Shown in pieces: positions 49,146 to 53,716 of a stretch of 53,716 nt of DNA. Under the pieces are notes generated by a model, which was not told the DNA's origin, did not search any database, and saw nothing but the letters and a program-made list of their open reading frames with translations. Numbering within the stretch: the stretch's first letter is position 1; each line of letters starts with the position of its first letter. The stretch is taken from contig NZ_JACIFV010000032.1 of NCBI RefSeq assembly GCF_014197535.1, forward strand, positions 1 through 53,716, read 5' to 3'. The position numbers and the translations under genes were made by a program. The stretch is from Rhizobium aethiopicum. GTDB taxonomy: Bacteria > Pseudomonadota > Alphaproteobacteria > Rhizobiales > Rhizobiaceae.

Positions 49146-50048
49146 ATGAGCCGTCAGGACATCAACCGCTCCGGCGAGATGGAAGTCTTCGTCAATGTCG
49201 TCGAGCGCGGCGGTTTTTCCGCAGCCGCCACGGCGCGACGCATGACGCCATCGGCCGTCAGCAAGCTCGTCGCCCGGCTGGAGGCGCGCCTCGGCGCCCG
49301 CCTCGTCAACCGCTCGACCCGCAAGCTGCAACTGACGCCGGAGGGCTGCGCCTTCTATGAGCGCAGCATCGCCATCCTTGCCGATATCGCCGAGGCCGAA
49401 CGCCAGGCTTCATCAGGCGAACAGGCCTCGGGCCGCATCCGCGTCAACACCAGCGGCTCCTTCGGCAATCATCTGCTGGCGCCGCTCGTGCCCGCCTTCA
49501 TGGCGCTTCATCCCGCTGTCACGCTCGATATCACCCACACCGACAGGGTGGTCGATCTGATGGAAGAGCGCGCCGACGTTGCGGTCCGCACCGGCCCCTT
49601 GAAGAACTCCAGCCTGATCGCCCGCAAGCTAGGCGCCACCGGCAAGCTCATCGTCGCTTCGCCCGATTATCTCAGGCGTCATGGCGAACCGCACAGCGTC
49701 GCCGATCTCAGCCGCCATTGCCGCATCGGCTTTTCCTACGTCCGCGCCGTCGAGGGCTGGCCGCTGCGCGAGGACGACGAAACGGTGACGGTGCCGATCA
49801 CGCCGGGCGTGCAGGTTGGAGATGGCGAAGCCATGCGCCATCTGGCGCTTGTCGGCGCCGGCCTTGCGCGGCTGGCCGCCTTCACCGTGCGCGCCGATAT
49901 CGAAGCCGGCCGGCTGGTGCCGGTGCTGGAAGCGGCCAATCCCGGCGATATCGAGGAATTCTATGCCGTCTACATGGGCCAGGGCGGACCGCTGCCGGCG
50001 CGCGTGCGCGCCCTGCTCGATTTCCTCGTCGAGCATGTTCGACTCTGA
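49146..50048 (+). CDS. LysR-family transcriptional regulator
   Basis: This is a 300-residue LTTR. The HTH (GEMEVFVNVVERGGFSAAATARRMTPSAVSKLVARLEARLGARLVNRSTRKLQLT) is canonical, and the effector domain covers 90-295. It is of the CrgA/AaeR-like group that often controls a nearby oxidoreductase. Here the divergent aldo/keto reductase is the likely target. ATG at 49146. The effector is unknown. Confidence 0.92.
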   Translation: MSRQDINRSGEMEVFVNVVERGGFSAAATARRMTPSAVSKLVARLEARLGARLVNRSTRKLQLTPEGCAFYERSIAILADIAEAERQASSGEQASGRIRVNTSGSFGNHLLAPLVPAFMALHPAVTLDITHTDRVVDLMEERADVAVRTGPLKNSSLIARKLGATGKLIVASPDYLRRHGEPHSVADLSRHCRIGFSYVRAVEGWPLREDDETVTVPITPGVQVGDGEAMRHLALVGAGLARLAAFTVRADIEAGRLVPVLEAANPGDIEEFYAVYMGQGGPLPARVRALLDFLVEHVRL

Positions 50049-50260
50049 TGAGATAACAAAGGCTTGAGGGCGGCGGCTTGAATCAAATTCGCATGCTGCG
50101 TCGCCGGAAGCCAGATTTCGCAATTGACCGCCCTCGCAGCCCCCGCCTATACCGAGGCCGCGCCGACCGGCCCTTGAGCCGGCCTCTCTTCGTCATGCCG
50201 GAGCTTCCTCCCACCTTCACCCTTAGGACTTGGCACCGGCCTGGAAACATACGGGGATTC

Positions 50261-51355
50261 ATGCCACTCAGCCACGCACGCCGCCTGATGCGGGATGCCG
50301 GCCTGCCGAAATGGGCGCTGCTGCTCACGCTTTCCACGGCCCTCACCGTCGTTCTCGAACTCTTCGCCCTGCCCGCCTCGCTGCTGATCGGACCGATGGT
50401 TGCCGCCATCGTGCTGGCGCTGACCGTCGGCAAGGGAAAGCTTCGCGTGCCGCTTCAGCCGCTGCAGTTCGGTCAGGTCCTCGTTGGCCTGATGATGGCG
50501 CGCACCATCACCCCTGATATTCTCGGCGCCATGGCGAAGGACGCGCCGCTCTTCCTGCTGTTCGTCTTCTCGGTCATCGCCATCGCCACCGGTCTCGGCT
50601 GGCTCCTGACGCGTTGGCAGGTGCTGCCGGGAACGACCGCCGTCTGGGGCTCGTCGCCAGGTGCGGCCTCCGCCATGGTCATCATGTCGGAAGCCTATGG
50701 CGCCGATGCCCGCCTCGTCGCCTTCATGCAGTATCTGCGCGTCGTCTTCGTCGCCGTCGGCGCTTCGGTGATCTCGCGCCTCTGGGTGGCGACCGACGGC
50801 GGCGAGCCGCCGCCGCTCGTCCTCTTCCCCGCAGTCGACTGGCCGGCCTTTGCGGCGACCATCACCTTTGCTGGCTTTTGCGCCTATGGCGTGCGCCGCC
50901 TGCGCATCCAGGGCGGCATGATCATCGTGCCGCTCTTTCTCGGCGCCTTCCTGCAAGGCATCGGCATCCTGAAGATCGAGCTGCCGATGTGGCTGCTTGC
51001 CATCGCCTATGCGCTGGTCGGCTGGAGCATCGGCCTGCGCTTCACCCGTTCGATCATCAGCCATGTGGCGCGGGCCCTACCGCGGGTCGCCGCCTGCATC
51101 GTGCTGCTGATGGCGCTTTGCGGCTGCATGGCGGCGGCACTTCATGTCTTCGCCGGCATCGATCCGCTGACGGCTTATCTCGCCACCAGCCCCGGCGGCG
51201 CCGATTCCGTCGCCATCATCGCTGCCTCAAGCGATGTCGACGTCCCCTTCGTGATGGCGATGCAGACCGGCGGTTTCCTGGTCATTCTGCTGATCGGGCC
51301 GGCGCTTGCCCGCTTTATCGCGCGCCGTTCCGGCCTTGCGGAAAACCCCGTCTGA
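50261..51355 (+). CDS. AbrB-type membrane protein (AbrB duplication family)
   Basis: This is a 364-residue inner-membrane protein with about ten hydrophobic helices. Two similar halves carry the repeated motif near GTTAVWGSSPGAASAMVIMSEAYGAD and YLATSPGGADSVAIIAASSDVD, with PGG/SPGA loops that probably line a path. The family was named after a regulator of aidB in E. coli but looks like a transporter. ATG at 50261 with GGGG upstream starts the conserved part; the longer frame is unsupported. It ends 41 bases inside the convergent AraC gene. Confidence 0.85.
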   Translation: MPLSHARRLMRDAGLPKWALLLTLSTALTVVLELFALPASLLIGPMVAAIVLALTVGKGKLRVPLQPLQFGQVLVGLMMARTITPDILGAMAKDAPLFLLFVFSVIAIATGLGWLLTRWQVLPGTTAVWGSSPGAASAMVIMSEAYGADARLVAFMQYLRVVFVAVGASVISRLWVATDGGEPPPLVLFPAVDWPAFAATITFAGFCAYGVRRLRIQGGMIIVPLFLGAFLQGIGILKIELPMWLLAIAYALVGWSIGLRFTRSIISHVARALPRVAACIVLLMALCGCMAAALHVFAGIDPLTAYLATSPGGADSVAIIAASSDVDVPFVMAMQTGGFLVILLIGPALARFIARRSGLAENPV

Positions 51356-52229
51356 GGCTGGCCCATTGGCCGGGCGTGATGCCGTAGGCCTTCTTGAAAT
51401 GGCGATTGAAATGCGCTTGGTCGGCAAAACCCGTCGCAGCCGCCACATCGGCGAAACCTTCGCCCGCGCCCATCAGCGCCTTCGCCTGCTGCAGGCGCCG
51501 CATCAGCATGTAGCGGTGGGGGCTGGTGGCAAGGGCCGTCCGAAAATGCCGTGACAGCGTGAAGCGGTCGAGGCCGGTTATCTTCTCCAGTTCGCCCGAG
51601 CGCACGGGCCTGAGCGCATGCGCCTCCAGATAATCGCGCGCTGCCCGCACCTGCCGCCAGGCGACCGCGCGCAGTGGCCGGCGGCGCACCTGCGAATGTC
51701 GCGACAAGCCGCCGGCGACGCGGCTGACGAAATCGTCGACGAAAAGCTCGTCCAGCTCCCGATCGAGTTCGCCGAGCGCGCCCAGCAGCACCTCAGCCAA
51801 GGCCCCGTCGCCGATGACCGGCTCCTCGACGAAGGGAAGCCCGATCTTCTCCGCCTCCAGGCATTCCATCAGCAACGAAGGCTCCAGGTAGAGCATGCGG
51901 TAATGCAGGCCGGCCTCGGTCGCCGCCCCGCCGTCGTGCTCCTCGTCCGGATGCAAAACGATCACCTGCCCCGGCAGGCTGAAGCGTCGCTCGCCGCGAT
52001 AGGTGAAGGTCTGGACGCCGTGCAGCGTCACCCCGAGCGCATAAGTATCGTGCCGGTGCGGCTCGAAGACATTGCCGGAAAACTGCGCCTCGATCCGCTC
52101 GATGCCGGGAAAGGCGGGCGCCGTCAGGATACCGCTGGTGGCGGGCGCGGCCAGCATGCCGCTGCCCCGCTGCGGCTCGCACAAACGTTCAAGACCCTCG
52201 AAGACCTGCGGCGTTAAATCCTGGCTCAA
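51315..52229 (-). CDS. AraC-family regulator
   Basis: This is a 304-residue regulator. The N-terminal cupin-like arm (FEPHRHDTYALGVTLHGVQTFTYRG) binds a ligand. The C-terminal double HTH (GELEKITGLDRFTLSRHFRTAL... GFADVAAATGFADQAHFNRHFKKAYGITPGQW) is complete. It is divergent from the DUF2000 gene with only 32 bases between the starts, so both promoters overlap. The last 41 bases are shared in antisense with the AbrB-type gene. Confidence 0.92.
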   Translation of the reverse strand: MSQDLTPQVFEGLERLCEPQRGSGMLAAPATSGILTAPAFPGIERIEAQFSGNVFEPHRHDTYALGVTLHGVQTFTYRGERRFSLPGQVIVLHPDEEHDGGAATEAGLHYRMLYLEPSLLMECLEAEKIGLPFVEEPVIGDGALAEVLLGALGELDRELDELFVDDFVSRVAGGLSRHSQVRRRPLRAVAWRQVRAARDYLEAHALRPVRSGELEKITGLDRFTLSRHFRTALATSPHRYMLMRRLQQAKALMGAGEGFADVAAATGFADQAHFNRHFKKAYGITPGQWASLRRGFPQGRNGAR

Positions 52230-52261
52230 CGCGTTTCGATACCCTGATGAGAGAGACTGGA

Positions 52262-52669
52262 ATGTTTGATACCAAAATTGCGATCGTCCTGCGAAACAAT
52301 CTTGCCGGCTGGCAGAAGCTGAACGTCACAGCCTTCCTGTCGACAGGCATCGCCGGGCAACATCCTGAAATCATCGGCGAGCCCTACAAGGACCGCGCCG
52401 GCAATCTCTACAACCCGCTATCGATCCAGCCGATCATCGTGCTGTCCGCCGACGAAGCGACAATCTCGACCATCCATCGCCGCGCACTGGAGCGCGAGGT
52501 AACCTCCTCCATCTTCATCGAGGAGATGTTTGCTACCGGCCATGATGCCGCCAACCGCGCCGTTTTCGCCGAATATGCCCCCGACGACGCCAAGGTCGTC
52601 GGCATCGCGCTGCGCGCCGACAAGAAGGTCGTCGATAAGATCACCAAGGGCGCGACGATGCAGCATTGA
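52262..52669 (+). CDS. DUF2000-family protein
   Basis: This is a 135-residue protein. MFDTKIAIVLRNNLAGWQKLNVTAFLSTGIAG and the later IQPIIVLSADEATISTIHRRALER match DUF2000, whose fold is related to peptidyl-tRNA hydrolase II but whose role is unknown. It often stands next to AraC regulators, as here. Start is ATG 52262; an ATG at 52247 in frame is less likely. A strong terminator follows. Confidence 0.83.
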   Translation: MFDTKIAIVLRNNLAGWQKLNVTAFLSTGIAGQHPEIIGEPYKDRAGNLYNPLSIQPIIVLSADEATISTIHRRALEREVTSSIFIEEMFATGHDAANRAVFAEYAPDDAKVVGIALRADKKVVDKITKGATMQH

Positions 52670-52687
52670 TGCAATCGGCAGAAACGA

Positions 52688-52715
52688 AGAAGGCCGGGCG
52701 ATGACCCGGCCTTCT
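52688..52715. terminator. Bidirectional hairpin terminator
   Basis: AGAAGGCCGGG-CGATGA-CCCGGCCTTCT is a perfect 11-bp stem. It lies 18 bases after the DUF2000 stop and 24 bases after the end of the convergent OmpA-type gene, so it may end both transcripts. T-runs are short. Confidence 0.75.
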
Positions 52716-52739
52716 GTCGTCTGAAAGAGAGTGCCTGCA

Positions 52740-53405
52740 TCAGCCCTGGGTGATCGGCGCGATCTGGATTTCGACGCGGCGGTTCTGGGCGCGGCCGGCC
52801 TCGGAGGCGTTGGAGGCGACGGGCTGGGAGGGGCCGAAGCCGACAGCGGAGACGCGGCGCTGGTCGATGCCCTGGCCGCCGAGATAATCGGCAACCGACA
52901 GCGCGCGGCGCTGTGACAGGTCCTGGTTATGTTGCAGGCTGCCGGTCGAATCCGTATGGCCGTTGACGTCGATCAGCGTGCGGTTGAACTTGCGCAGCAC
53001 GATCGCCACCGAATTCAGCGTCGGATAGAAGCCCGGCTTGACCGCATCCTGGTCGACGTCAAAGGTGATGTTCGAGGGCATGTTGAGGATGATGTTGTCG
53101 CCCTGACGGGTGACGGAGATGCCGGTGCCTTCGAGCTGGGCGCGAAGCTCGGCTTCCTGCTGGTCCATGTAGTTGCCGATCGCGCCGCCGGCCAGCGCGC
53201 CGATGCCGGCGCCGATCAGCGCTGCGTTGCGCTTGCCGTGCCCGCCGCCGCCGACGGCCACGCCGACGAGGGCGCCGCCGAGCGCGCCGAGCGCCGCACC
53301 ACCCGCCGTATTGGAAACCTTCTGCTCACCCGTATAGGGATCGGTCGTCGTACAGGCGCTGAGATAGCTTGCTGCGACAGCCAGAAGTATGAATTTCTTG
53401 ATCAT
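52740..53405 (-). CDS. OmpA-family outer-membrane lipoprotein (YiaD-like)
   Basis: This is a 221-residue lipoprotein. The lipobox SYLSAC puts the lipidated Cys at residue 18. A glycine-zipper segment (GGAALGALGGALVGVAVGGGGHGKRNAALIGAGIGALAGGAIGNYMDQQ) follows. The C-terminal OmpA domain (NITFDVDQDAVKPGFYPTLNSVAIVL... VNGHTDSTGSLQHNQDLSQRRALSVADYL... AQNRRVEIQI) binds peptidoglycan through conserved Asp and Arg. It ties the outer membrane to the wall. Confidence 0.93.
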   Translation of the reverse strand: MIKKFILLAVAASYLSACTTTDPYTGEQKVSNTAGGAALGALGGALVGVAVGGGGHGKRNAALIGAGIGALAGGAIGNYMDQQEAELRAQLEGTGISVTRQGDNIILNMPSNITFDVDQDAVKPGFYPTLNSVAIVLRKFNRTLIDVNGHTDSTGSLQHNQDLSQRRALSVADYLGGQGIDQRRVSAVGFGPSQPVASNASEAGRAQNRRVEIQIAPITQG

Positions 53406-53716
53406 GGACAGGACAGTCTCCGTTCAAAACTGATGCGAGCAAATGGCAAGGATTACGGCAAGAAAATGAAGATGTTCTCTTGATAGGCGAATTTCAGGCG
53501 CCGAAACAGCAGCCATGTTGCAGCAATGCGCTGATATCACCAGTTTTTAGCAACAGGCAGGCCGCTGGGCTGCATCTGATATCACCGCATGGAACGCCGG
53601 TGGCCGGCCCGTCCTTCGAGGCCCTGCGGGGCACCTCAGCAACCGTGTTGTTGCGGTTCGCTCCATGGGGTTCGTCTTTTGAGAATAGTGTTGATCATGA
53701 TGATGAATTTCCGCAT
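53406..53716. other. 311-base end region without supported gene
   Basis: The part next to the OmpA-type gene should hold its promoter. GATATCACC occurs twice (about 53534 and 53578). GTCCTTCGAGGCCCTGCGGGG (about 53611) resembles half of a rhizobial intergenic repeat. An ATG cluster at 53697 could start a gene beyond the window, but only six codons are visible. Confidence 0.4.

Noticed and set aside
53697..53716. Possible gene start at the window end
   Set aside because: Only six codons (MMMNFR) are visible and the ribosome binding site is weak.
1..53716. CRISPR arrays, tRNA or rRNA genes, prophage or conjugation genes
   Set aside because: None was seen on reading both strands; the only direct tandem repeat of note is the coding minisatellite at 2439-2564.

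Overview
The window is high-GC chromosomal DNA of an alphaproteobacterium of the Rhizobium etli / R. leguminosarum type. The evidence is a two-piece circularly permuted tmRNA with the tag ANDNYAEARLAA next to an alpha-type SspB, a BA14K-family protein, the block thyA-folA-hflK-hflC-degP, the convergent/divergent miaA-serB-ilvBN neighbourhood, and many intergenic palindromic and mosaic repeats of rhizobial type. It reads as core chromosome with small accessory insertions. I see no CRISPR array, prophage, conjugation module or tRNA.

Region 1 (1-13 kb): the 3' end of an IS transposase, a type II NADH dehydrogenase, a BA14K protein with a 21-bp coding minisatellite, an Lrp regulator divergent from an Asp/Glu racemase, a MarR-GNAT fusion, a TetR/MFS efflux pair, a divergent HxlR/quinone-reductase pair (QorR/Qor2-like), pdxJ, a regulator with a MerR head and a LuxR-type tail, and a small RecD-like helicase.

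Region 2 (12.6-17.6 kb): a stress-type cassette of carboxymuconolactone decarboxylase, NmrA reductase, secreted cupin and MscS channel with a cyclic-nucleotide domain. A LysR gene flanks it on one side and an Rrf2 (possible Fe-S) repressor on the other. The same inverted repeat, GGATA-N5-TATCC, occurs twice before the first gene and once before the Rrf2 gene, which suggests that Rrf2 controls the whole cassette and itself.

Region 3 (17.9-25 kb): a secreted YxFxxD protein, ECF sigma factor and membrane anti-sigma factor operon; a cobalt-type nitrile hydratase operon (nthA, nthB, accessory gene); an SDR-DoxX membrane fusion with DUF2269; a LysE exporter; and an aldo/keto reductase.

Region 4 (25-34.9 kb): ilvB and ilvN behind a leader peptide and terminator (attenuator); a solitary HerA-type ATPase; a MocR regulator divergent from a LysE exporter and a DHDPS-family aldolase; and miaA and serB, whose start codons overlap.

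Region 5 (35-42.5 kb): degP, hflC, hflK, a dihydrofolate reductase of alien composition in the normal folA slot, thyA, the permuted ssrA, sspB, and two small conserved genes.

Region 6 (42.5-53.7 kb): a very large AsmA protein, a GlcD-like FAD dehydrogenase, an aldo/keto reductase divergent from a LysR regulator, an AbrB-type membrane protein, an AraC/DUF2000 divergent pair, and an OmpA-type lipoprotein.

The most unusual points are the replaced folA, the shared Rrf2 operators around region 2, the ilvB leader, the MerR-LuxR double-HTH protein, and a cupin gene whose well-placed ribosome binding site faces ACG instead of ATG.
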